A stretch of 6,358 nucleotides of DNA from Planctomycetaceae bacterium (GCA_031283515.1 JAITBS010000362.1:1-6358), one strand, 5' to 3'. Shown: positions 1 to 6,046, numbered from the stretch's first letter. Program-made: numbers and translations. Notes: generated from the sequence alone by a model not told the origin.

Positions 1-1
1 C

Positions 2-40
2 GGTTCGACCAACGGCGGCGAAGTTGTTTCGTTACCATAA
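2..40 (+). CDS. Possible C-terminal tail of an upstream gene (partial)
   Basis: Frame 2 is open from the window edge for 12 codons (G-S-T-N-G-G-E-V-V-S-L-P) and ends at TAA 38-40, just before the repeat element. Its codons (GGC, GTT, TCG, ACC) resemble those of the genes further along. Twelve residues are too few to assign a family, and an open frame this short is expected by chance, so this is only a placeholder for a gene that may lie to the left. Confidence 0.2.
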   Translation, partial: GSTNGGEVVSLP

Positions 41-57
41 TTGTCAAAACAGTATTT

Positions 58-329
58 TTGCCCTGAAAGGGCATTCGGATTATAGCCCACCCCAACGGGG
101 TGGGTAACGAATCATCCTCAAAAACAAGCCCTGAAAGGGCGGCAGAATATTTTGAACAATATTGTATAATATTGTTCAAAAGTTGTATAATTATTAATGA
201 CACAAATAATCGCAAAAAAGATTATTCCTCGAATGATATTTCCCGTTGCCCTTTCAGGGCGTTGTTTGGGAGAGCATTGTTACCCACCCCGTTGGGGTGG
301 GTTATAATCCTAACGCTCTTTCAGAGCAA
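58..329. repeat. Inverted pair of ~83-bp REP-like units (REPIN/MITE-like)
   Basis: Positions 58-140 and the reverse complement of 248-329 align over their full length with one 1-nt length difference; 46 of the first 51 positions are identical. Each unit holds three small palindromes: an outer GCCCT-GAA-AGGGC type (60-72; 315-327), a middle CCCACCCC-AAC-GGGGTGGG (86-104; 283-301) and an inner GCCCTGAAAGGGC (128-140; 248-260). The units face each other around an AT-rich centre of about 107 bp. This is the geometry of REP doublets mobilised by RAYT transposases, or of a MITE. No transposase is encoded inside, and the only long open frame across it is an artefact of the repeat. The arrangement is seen directly; the mobile origin is inferred. 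Confidence 0.85.
150..181. repeat. Perfect 14-bp AT-rich hairpin at the centre of the inverted pair
   Basis: Positions 150-163 (TTTTGAACAATATT) and 168-181 are exact reverse complements, separated by the loop GTAT. The hairpin lies in the central spacer of the large inverted repeat, nearer the left unit. It is AT-rich, unlike the GC-rich palindromes on either side. It could be a fold-back apex, a bidirectional terminator or a protein-binding dyad; the sequence does not decide between these. Confidence 0.7.
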
Positions 330-418
330 TTTATTGTTATACGTCAAATGTAAAAAAACAAAAAAGCAATTAATAACAAGGTAATGTATATTCAACCTTT
401 TACCCTTTTTTCAAATTT

Positions 419-853
419 ATGAGACATTTATTTTTTATGCTTCTATTGTTTCCGATATTATCGGGTTGTAACAACAATAATCCGCAAGGACGAGTTTCAG
501 TTCGTGGCGAAGTAACTTTGAATGGTCAACCGCTTGCACAGGGCAACGTATTATTTTCATCACTTCCGGGAGCAACACCGTTAGTGACAACCGGTGCGCC
601 CATTAAAAACGGAACTTTTTCACTTTCGGCAGAACACGGGCTTCTACCGGATCAAGAATATTCGGTACAATTCAGTTCTGTGGAAGAAATACCCGGCACT
701 CGAACGGAAACCGATGATCCGATGGAATCAAAAGTTAAAACGCGCAACGTTATTCCGCCAAAATACGGCACGGAATCGAAAGAAACCATAACCGCAACAA
801 AAAAATTGCCCAACGTGTTTAAGTTTGATTTAACAAGCGATGCCGGCAAATAA
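419..853 (+). CDS. Small secreted lipoprotein, carboxypeptidase-regulatory-like fold
   Basis: This 144-residue protein has a hydrophobic signal segment (residues 4-14) and a lipobox L-S-G-C with the acylated cysteine at position 17, followed by an Asn-rich stretch. It should therefore be a membrane-anchored lipoprotein outside the cytoplasm. The mature part starts V-R-G-E-V-T-L-N-G-Q-P-L-A-Q-G-N-V-L-F, the usual opening strands of a carboxypeptidase-regulatory/transthyretin-like beta-sandwich. Near the end, V-I-P-P-K-Y-G and a closing F-K-F-D-L-T-S match the ending typical of planctomycete lipoproteins of this type. The length is normal and the frame intact. The ATG at 419 places the signal peptide correctly; no Shine-Dalgarno is visible. 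It stands alone between the repeat element and the convergent iorB. Its specific role is unknown; binding or a structural role at the cell envelope is inference. Confidence 0.85.
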   Translation: MRHLFFMLLLFPILSGCNNNNPQGRVSVRGEVTLNGQPLAQGNVLFSSLPGATPLVTTGAPIKNGTFSLSAEHGLLPDQEYSVQFSSVEEIPGTRTETDDPMESKVKTRNVIPPKYGTESKETITATKKLPNVFKFDLTSDAGK

Positions 854-934
854 TTTTGTAACTATTTACAGTATTGATTCATATAACGTTTGCGGCGTTT
901 CGGCGAAAGGTCGCTTACCGTAAAATTAAGATCA

Positions 935-1531
935 CTACTGAATCGTTACAAATAATTTATTTGCTATTTCTCTGCCTTTTTGGAAAGCGGCAATATTTAT
1001 ATCAATAAATTGCCGCTTCACACTTCGGCGAATCGCCGTAAACCATGATGTTTCCGGAAGATCAAGACTGGTTGACATGGCTCCAAGCAAAACAGTGTTG
1101 GCGGCTTTGCCATTACCAAGTTCCGCAGCAATAGAAATAGCGTCAAGATAAACCAGTTTTGAAAAATATTGAGACAAAATCTTTTCATCAATATCAGGAT
1201 AGGGAATACCGCCGCTTGAAGAAGTTACAGGAATAATCTTTTGGTTCGAAACAACCGCTAATCCGTCGTCTGCAAGATAATCAAGGTAACGTAAACACTC
1301 TATCTGTTCCAACGAACCAAGAACTTTTGCCGTGTGTTTAGAAACAAGCGGACTAAATACGTGGTCACCATAACGGATTTGCGCAATAACCGACCCTCCA
1401 CGTTGTGCCATTCCGTGAACTTCGTTGGTCTTCACATCAAAACCAGCCGCAACCGCCGCTTGCGCAACAATTTCACTTGCTAACAAAATCCCCTGTCCGC
1501 CAACACCAACTAATACAACACTTATTGTCAT
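935..1531 (-). CDS. iorB: Indolepyruvate (2-oxoacid):ferredoxin oxidoreductase, beta/gamma subunit
   Basis: The 198-residue product is one whole POR-gamma domain. It begins M-T-I-S-V-V-L-V with the glycine-rich motif G-V-G-G-Q-G at residues 9-14. The family hallmark E-V-H-G-M-A-Q-R-G-G-S-V is at 37-48, a Y-P-D segment at 111-113 and A-A-N-T-V-L-L-G-A at 143-151. In the IorAB enzyme this cytoplasmic subunit pairs with the TPP- and Fe-S-containing IorA to decarboxylate aryl pyruvates (indolepyruvate, phenylpyruvate) oxidatively to aryl-acyl-CoA, reducing ferredoxin. I chose ATG 1531 because family members start only a few residues before the glycine motif; a TTG at 1582 would add 17 unconserved residues. 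No clear Shine-Dalgarno precedes either start. No iorA is adjacent: more than 450 bp without a gene lie upstream, and a convergent lipoprotein lies downstream. It may act with an IorA encoded elsewhere, or with another 2-oxoacid oxidoreductase. Confidence 0.87.
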   Translation of the reverse strand: MTISVVLVGVGGQGILLASEIVAQAAVAAGFDVKTNEVHGMAQRGGSVIAQIRYGDHVFSPLVSKHTAKVLGSLEQIECLRYLDYLADDGLAVVSNQKIIPVTSSSGGIPYPDIDEKILSQYFSKLVYLDAISIAAELGNGKAANTVLLGAMSTSLDLPETSWFTAIRRSVKRQFIDINIAAFQKGREIANKLFVTIQ

Positions 1532-1874
1532 TTTATTGAGTTCATGGTTAGTCAAAACGATAAATGAATTGGAAACACACAATTATTCCGTAAAACTTTC
1601 CGCATATAAAGAACGAATTGTATCTGTTTACGGAAGGAAATCAAGAGGTAAGCAATGTTTGAGGGAAGAACAAACAACAAACATCAGAAAACTTTTTAGG
1701 AAAATTTATACGGATTGTAACGGTCATAACATTTTGAATTGTTTTATTGTATTCGATTTTTCAGTAATAAAATATTTTTAGCGAGTCTAGGCTTAAAAAA
1801 TTATGTATAATACCTGTATTGTCTGTTTTTCCTATTTTATGTTTCTTTGTTACATGGTACTCGATATCAAATAT

Positions 1875-1902
1875 TATACTCTTAAAGACAAACAACCGAT
1901 AA
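1875..1902 (+). promoter_or_regulatory. Candidate sigma-28 (FliA) promoter for fliD
   Basis: ACCGATAA at 1895-1902 matches seven of eight bases of the flagellar sigma factor -10 consensus GCCGATAA. The upstream half is poor: TATACTCT (1875-1882) matches the TAAAGTTT consensus at five of eight positions with a 12-nt rather than 11-nt gap. It lies about 95 nt before the fliD start, and fliD is commonly FliA-dependent. The -10 half and the context support it; the weak -35 half keeps confidence low. Confidence 0.35.
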
Positions 1903-1986
1903 GTTAATGATATAAATGTTGTGTATTTGAAAGAGTAAAATAGAGAGTAATCGTTATAAAAGGACTAAACAGTCTAAACAAAGTAC

Positions 1987-1990
1987 AGGT
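1987..1990 (+). promoter_or_regulatory. Weak ribosome binding site of fliD
   Basis: AGGT ends 6 nt before ATG 1997, an acceptable spacing but only a 4-nt match to the Shine-Dalgarno consensus. It supports the ATG at 1997, after which the conserved FliD N-terminus follows immediately. Confidence 0.45.
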
Positions 1991-1996
1991 AAATTC

Positions 1997-4900
1997 ATGT
2001 CAGGTATTCAGAGTAGTGTTGGACTTATTTCGGGAATTGACTATGTTAGTCTGGTTGATCAGTTAATTGCTCTCGATTCTGTTATAAAAAATAATCTTGA
2101 GAAACGAACAGAACTTTTGCGAACAGAACGGCAGGCTGTTGAAGATTTGATGACAACATTCTTGACATCAAGTTACATGATCGGCAGCCTGAACAAAGCG
2201 GATGCGTTTAACCGTTGCGACTTCACCAGCAGTAACTCTAACGCCTTAACCGCCACAAAAAATGGAACTCCCACCGTCGGAACTTATACCTTTACACCGC
2301 TTCAAGTTGCGACAACACAGCAAACGGTTGCCAAAGGAGTTGCCAGTGATACGGCTGCTCTGGGAAAAACCGGAACAATTACTATCGGTAGAAGTTGGTC
2401 GCTCGAAAACAGTGTTGAACTTCAAAATATCAATGGCGGTGACGGTTTCACCAAAGGCTCTCTCCGAATCACCGACGGAAGCGGTACTCGCGCCACAATT
2501 GATTTACGCAGTGCCGTAACAATGAACGATATCATCGAAACAATCAACAATGCTCAAAATATTGATGTTTCAGCGGAACTGGTTGATGATCGGATTGTAC
2601 TGACGGATTTGAGCGGCGGCGATCCTTCAAAGTTTTTGGTTCAGGAAGTTTCGAGCGGTTCCACTGCCGCCTCTCTCGGTCTTGCCGGACTGACGGCGGA
2701 TGAAAACGGAATTGCCGTAGGAAATTCGATTTACCGGCTCGGTGAAAATATGAGTCTTAACCAACTCAATGACGGAAACGGTTTGGTTTTTGATTCTATC
2801 TTGCCGGAAATCACCGTGTATTGTAAAGACGGCTCGATGGTCTCGATTGATTTCAACCGGCGTTCGACAACAGAGGAAGTTGCAGCAGGTGCTCCCGAAA
2901 TTAATCGTGAACTCACGGTCGGCGATTTGCTCGAAACAATCAATAATTCAACGGATACAAATGGTGTTGCCGGAAAAGTTCAGGCGTCGATCAGTGATGA
3001 TGGGCGTCGGATTGTTTTTCGTGATACGACGGAAGGAAGCAATACAACTGATTTTGTTCAGCCGAGCGGAAATATTAGTCCGATTTTTCGTACATTGGGA
3101 CTTATTGACGGGGATTATACCACGAGCCTCGTCGCCGAAGACGGAACACTGACAACACGTCAACTCATCGGCGGTCTCAATTCCCCGCTCATGTCCACAC
3201 TCAACGGCGGTTACGGACTCTCCAAAGCAACCGCCGGCGAAATCGAAGTTCAAGACCGCGCCGGAAATAAAGCCGTTCTGTCGTTCACGCAGGAAGAACT
3301 CAATTCAATGCAGACATTTGAGGATGCAGTTACTGTACTGAATCAGAAACTGCAAACCGCCGAAATCGAAGTTGCGGCAGGCGAAGAACCGCAATACGGA
3401 ATCGGAATTACTGTTAAAATGAACGACGCAAAAACCGGTTTCCAACTTGTTGATACCACTGGAAAAAATACCGCCAATCTGATTTTTCGGGATAAAACCG
3501 TAACCACAACAACAGAAACTCCCGCCGAAGAAGAAGGCGGACAACCAACAACCGTAACGACAACAACCAATCCGAATATCGCCTCTTCACTCGGATTGAA
3601 CATCAATTCCAATCAGTCGAAAGTTGACGGCGGAAGTTTGAACCGGCAAGTCGTTTCGTATAACACCAAACTCTCCGAATTAAACGGCGGTCGAGGTGTT
3701 ACACTTGCCGGCGGAAAAATCACCCTCACCGATTCCGCCGGACGATCCGAAACATTGACTTTCGACTCATCAACACATCAAACACTTGGCAATGTTATTG
3801 ATACGATTAACCGTACCAATGTGAGCGTGAACGCCCGTATTAACGATACCGGAGACGGTATTCTTCTTGAAGAATTTGCGGGCGGAAGCGGCAGTTTTTC
3901 CTGTTTTGATGATAGTGTTTCAAAATTCGCCGCCGATTTGGGTATTAACAAATCGGCAAATCAATCGCAAAAAGATGCCAACGGACATTTAAAAATTGAC
4001 GGCAGTACGACGTACAAAATTGAGGTTGTTGAAACGGATACGCTTGATGACATTCGCAAGAAAATCAATGATGTCGGCGGTAATTTTTCCGCAACCATTA
4101 TTGCCGACGGTACAACAACTCCTTATCGTTTGGCAATTTCCGGCAAAACAACCGGTGCAGCAGCAGGAATGAATATTGACCTTTCCTGTCTCGGTTTAAC
4201 AACGGAAAATATGACCGAAGCCAGTGATGCCATTCTTGTTTACGGCGATGCCAAAAGTTCCAGCGGAGTCGTACTTCATTCCGGTTCGAATACGTTCAAA
4301 AATATTGTCAGCGGTATTGATCTGACCGTAACAGGAACTTCCGATACGCCGGTTACAATCACCAGCGAAAAATCAAGTGTTGATATTAAGGCGGCGCTCA
4401 AAACCTTCGTCGAAAACTACAATAAATTCCGCACACTACTCAATACGAATACTTTTTATGATGTTGAAACAAATACGGGTGCGATTTTGTACAATAACCA
4501 TGTTGCCAGAGCGTTTGACCGTGATATTACGAATGCACTTTTGGAACGGGTCTATGGCATACCGGGAATAAATTCATTACAATCAATCGGAATTACAATA
4601 CGTTCCAGTCTTGATGATGAAGTGATCGATGAATCAACCGGTCTTTTAACATACGATAATGAATTAACCGGTCTTTTAACATTTGATGAAGACGCTTTTG
4701 ATACGTTGTATGAAAGCAATCCTGATGGTATTCAGGAGTTTTTCTTCAAGCAGCAGGAAATTATCGGGGACGACGGTAAAACGGCAACGATTACAACAGG
4801 TTGGGCGCAAACATTTATGGATGCCGCCAATTCGTTAGTCGATTATGACGGAATGGCTTATTATGAACGTGATACGCTTGACCTGAAAATCACCAAAAAC

Positions 4901-5062
4901 GAAGAACGTATTACGTTCTTGCAGGAACGGCTTGATGTGAAAAAGCAAATGATGCTCAATAAATTTTACGCAATGGAAGAAGCGTTAGCCAAAATGTCTT
5001 CGGATATGAGTACGATTTCTTCCATTTCTACCTCATGGGCGGCAAACTCCGCTTCAGGTTAG
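1997..5062 (+). CDS. fliD: Flagellar hook-associated protein 2 / filament cap, enlarged and modular
   Basis: FliD caps the flagellar filament tip and guides flagellin folding outside the cell. Residues 1-115 are the FliD_N domain: G-L-I-S-G-I-D-Y-V-S-L-V-D-Q-L near the start, then G-T-Y-T-F-T-P-L-Q-V. Residues 142-720 hold flagellin-IN-like modules (about 154-208, 272-348, 414-499, 572-630, 663-720). The first four are preceded by an L-N-G-G-x-G-like motif (146, 258, 403, 563), and several are followed by an L-G-L/I motif. Residues 756-1021 are FliD_C, with L-K-T-F-V-E-N-Y-N-K-F and a C-terminal helical/coiled-coil segment from about 960 (K-N-E-E-R-I-T-F-L-Q-E-R-L, then M-E-E-A-L-A-K-M). At 1021 residues it is about twice the enterobacterial length; the excess is the modules. 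A Thr/Glu-rich linker (500-527) and a 10-residue duplication (879-898) are present. The frame is intact. fliS follows after 181 bp. Confidence 0.95.
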   Translation: MSGIQSSVGLISGIDYVSLVDQLIALDSVIKNNLEKRTELLRTERQAVEDLMTTFLTSSYMIGSLNKADAFNRCDFTSSNSNALTATKNGTPTVGTYTFTPLQVATTQQTVAKGVASDTAALGKTGTITIGRSWSLENSVELQNINGGDGFTKGSLRITDGSGTRATIDLRSAVTMNDIIETINNAQNIDVSAELVDDRIVLTDLSGGDPSKFLVQEVSSGSTAASLGLAGLTADENGIAVGNSIYRLGENMSLNQLNDGNGLVFDSILPEITVYCKDGSMVSIDFNRRSTTEEVAAGAPEINRELTVGDLLETINNSTDTNGVAGKVQASISDDGRRIVFRDTTEGSNTTDFVQPSGNISPIFRTLGLIDGDYTTSLVAEDGTLTTRQLIGGLNSPLMSTLNGGYGLSKATAGEIEVQDRAGNKAVLSFTQEELNSMQTFEDAVTVLNQKLQTAEIEVAAGEEPQYGIGITVKMNDAKTGFQLVDTTGKNTANLIFRDKTVTTTTETPAEEEGGQPTTVTTTTNPNIASSLGLNINSNQSKVDGGSLNRQVVSYNTKLSELNGGRGVTLAGGKITLTDSAGRSETLTFDSSTHQTLGNVIDTINRTNVSVNARINDTGDGILLEEFAGGSGSFSCFDDSVSKFAADLGINKSANQSQKDANGHLKIDGSTTYKIEVVETDTLDDIRKKINDVGGNFSATIIADGTTTPYRLAISGKTTGAAAGMNIDLSCLGLTTENMTEASDAILVYGDAKSSSGVVLHSGSNTFKNIVSGIDLTVTGTSDTPVTITSEKSSVDIKAALKTFVENYNKFRTLLNTNTFYDVETNTGAILYNNHVARAFDRDITNALLERVYGIPGINSLQSIGITIRSSLDDEVIDESTGLLTYDNELTGLLTFDEDAFDTLYESNPDGIQEFFFKQQEIIGDDGKTATITTGWAQTFMDAANSLVDYDGMAYYERDTLDLKITKNEERITFLQERLDVKKQMMLNKFYAMEEALAKMSSDMSTISSISTSWAANSASG
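4631..4690 (+). repeat. 30-bp in-frame tandem duplication inside fliD
   Basis: Positions 4631-4660 and 4661-4690 match at 25 of 30 bases, sharing AACCGGTCTTTTAACAT. They encode E-S-T-G-L-L-T-Y-D-N and E-L-T-G-L-L-T-F-D-E, two copies of the S-T-G-x-L-T-F-D-E element that FliD_C normally carries once. Because the unit is 30 bp, the reading frame is kept. Confidence 0.85.
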
Positions 5063-5063
5063 T

Positions 5064-5097
5064 GAACCACAGAGAACACAGAGTTCACAGAGAGAGT
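5064..5097 (+). repeat. Short tandem repeat, ~9-nt period (GAACACAGA)
   Basis: Units GAACCACAGA, GAACACAGA, GTTCACAGA and a partial GAGAG begin 1 nt after the fliD stop. The units are direct and have no dyad symmetry, so this does not look like a terminator. I recall similar phased CACAGAG runs from intergenic regions of several phyla, but cannot check that here. Confidence 0.75.
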
Positions 5098-5107
5098 ATT
5101 TTTACAA

Positions 5108-5146
5108 CACGAACCACACGAAAAATCACGAAAAAACGCGAAAAGA
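5108..5146 (+). repeat. Short tandem repeat, ~10-nt period (CACGAAAAAT)
   Basis: Units CACGAACCA, CACGAAAAAT, CACGAAAAAA and CGCGAAAAGA follow each other directly. The period is close to a DNA helical turn and the A-runs are in phase, so intrinsic curvature is possible. It is a different unit from the CACAGA repeat to its left and the heptamer to its right. Confidence 0.75.
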
Positions 5147-5184
5147 GTCAAAACAAAAATTTCGTATTGTAAATCGACTCATTA

Positions 5185-5240
5185 TCAACTCTCCACTATA
5201 AACTACTAACTATTCACTACTAACTACTAACTATTAACTA
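5185..5240 (+). repeat. Heptanucleotide tandem repeat, eight copies (YTAACTA)
   Basis: Eight consecutive 7-nt units fill the segment exactly: TCAACTC, TCCACTA, TAAACTA, CTAACTA, TTCACTA, CTAACTA, CTAACTA, TTAACTA. The left copies are the most degenerate. The array ends 3 nt before the fliS ATG and takes the place where a ribosome binding site would normally sit. Heptanucleotide short tandemly repeated repetitive (STRR) sequences are known from cyanobacteria and are the closest named comparison; relatedness is not claimed. Confidence 0.88.
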
Positions 5241-5243
5241 TTT

Positions 5244-5894
5244 ATGCGTCAAGGGCAATCAATTCGTCAAAATTACCTTCAGGCGGAAGTTCACACGGCA
5301 ACTCCGCAAAAACTTCAACTTTTGTTAGTAGAGGCGGCGATTAAGAATATCCATCGGACAAAACAGTTTTGGAAGGATCAAAAGTTTGATGATGGAATTG
5401 AATCACTTTCCCGTGCACAGGATATTGTCACGGAAATTCTTTGTTCCCTTGATCGGGAAGGAAGTCCAGATATTGCTAAAAAATTAGCATCGATTTATCT
5501 TTTTATTTTCCGTTGTCTTGCGGAAGGTGGAATGTCGCGTGACGAGCAGAAGTTGGATGATGCGTTGCGGGTTCTCAATTCGGAGCGGGAAACATGGCGG
5601 CTTGTTTGCGAAAAATTCGGTACAACAACCGGTTCAACAAACCAATCTTCAAACGAAGGAACAAAACTTGATCTCTCAACTCGTGTTCCGCCGCGCCAAA
5701 CGACATCGGGAACCACAACTTTTGCTCGACCTTCTTTTGTTCAAGGCGTTCGACCTCTTGGGATGACCGGCGGTATTCAGACAGACAGTTCACTCGCCGG
5801 AACCAAACAACCAACAACCGGAACAACGCCTGCCAATGATTCACCCTCCGCTCAAACAACAGTTTCCGGTTCAGGCAATAGTTGGGAAGCGTAA
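5244..5894 (+). CDS. fliS: Flagellar export chaperone FliS with long C-terminal tail
   Basis: FliS binds the C-terminal region of flagellin in the cytoplasm, preventing early polymerisation and aiding export. Residues about 10-124 form the four-helix FliS domain: Y-L-Q-A-E-V-H-T-A-T-P-Q-K-L-Q-L-L-L-V-E-A-A-I at the start (family form Y-x-x-x-x-V-x-T-A-S-P-x-x-L), then A-Q-D-I-V-T-E-I-L-C-S-L-D and D-I-A-K-K-L-A-S-I-Y-L-F-I-F-R-C-L. Residues 125-216 are an extra 92-residue tail rich in Thr, Ser, Gly, Pro and Gln, probably disordered, ending S-W-E-A; FliS is usually about 130 residues. The start is certain: an in-frame TAA lies at 5235-5237 and the conserved N-terminus follows ATG 5244. There is no Shine-Dalgarno, only the heptamer repeat. 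It follows fliD in the usual order, and co-transcription is plausible across the 181-bp repeat-filled gap. Confidence 0.92.
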   Translation: MRQGQSIRQNYLQAEVHTATPQKLQLLLVEAAIKNIHRTKQFWKDQKFDDGIESLSRAQDIVTEILCSLDREGSPDIAKKLASIYLFIFRCLAEGGMSRDEQKLDDALRVLNSERETWRLVCEKFGTTTGSTNQSSNEGTKLDLSTRVPPRQTTSGTTTFARPSFVQGVRPLGMTGGIQTDSSLAGTKQPTTGTTPANDSPSAQTTVSGSGNSWEA

Positions 5895-6038
5895 ACGAAT
5901 TACCATTGGGAATTTCTAGTAATTCAATTTTGTATTTATTAAGGTTTATCGCCTGAAATAGAGTTCCATTTTTCTATTGATATTAACTTAATTTTTTGAA
6001 TTTGTTACTATTTCCATTGTTGTTCTTTTCTATCAAAC

Positions 6039-6046
6039 GAGGAGGG
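6039..6046 (+). promoter_or_regulatory. Strong Shine-Dalgarno of the transposase gene
   Basis: GAGGAGGG lies 7 nt before ATG 6054, a near-ideal anti-16S match and spacing. It settles the start of the last gene. It also contrasts with the weak or absent sites before the other four genes, consistent with the insertion sequence carrying its own translation signal. Confidence 0.8.

Larger units (their letters stand above)
1532..1996. other. 465-bp intergenic region between divergent iorB and fliD
   Basis: No convincing gene is present. The only long frame continues from the antisense of iorB and has no coding character. Visible structure includes an inverted repeat TTCCGTAAA (1586-1594) / TTTACGGAA (1627-1635) in the iorB leader, a perfect TATAAT at 1806-1811 on the + strand without a recognisable -35 partner, and a sigma-28-like -10 element at 1895-1902 (listed separately). 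The right half is strongly AT-rich. Both divergent genes must be transcribed from here unless fliD is read from further upstream. Confidence 0.6.

Noticed and set aside
58..329. CRISPR array
   Set aside because: The repeats are inverted, few and unevenly spaced, with no series of equal-length unique spacers and no cas genes in the window.
100..384. 94-codon open frame across the REP-like element
   Set aside because: It runs through both inverted units and the AT hairpin. The product has no coherent domain, and its only shape comes from the palindromes, so it is a chance frame.
890..916. Bidirectional terminator between the lipoprotein gene and iorB
   Set aside because: The segment around TTTCGGCGAAA can form only a 4-bp stem and has no T-tract on either strand.
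1532..1582. Upstream TTG start for iorB adding 17 residues
   Set aside because: The extra residues are not part of the family, whose members begin a few residues before the G-x-G-G-Q-G motif. ATG 1531 fits and TTG 1582 has no better ribosome site.
1742..1772. Terminator-like dyad in the iorB-fliD gap
   Set aside because: TTTTATT/AATAAAA is pure A-T and expected by chance in this AT-rich stretch.
1425..1781. 118-codon + strand frame overlapping the iorB 5' end
   Set aside because: The first part is the antisense of iorB and the rest is AT-rich with no recognisable domain.
2262..3612. Several open frames of 65-127 codons within fliD on both strands
   Set aside because: They lie wholly inside the well-supported fliD frame and show no family motifs.
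5495..5859. Open frames overlapping fliS on both strands
   Set aside because: They are shadows of fliS; the fliS frame has clear family motifs across its domain and an intact tail.
5897..5925. Terminator after fliS
   Set aside because: The 7-bp stem is mostly A-T with a 15-nt loop, and only a broken T-run follows. It is too weak to call.
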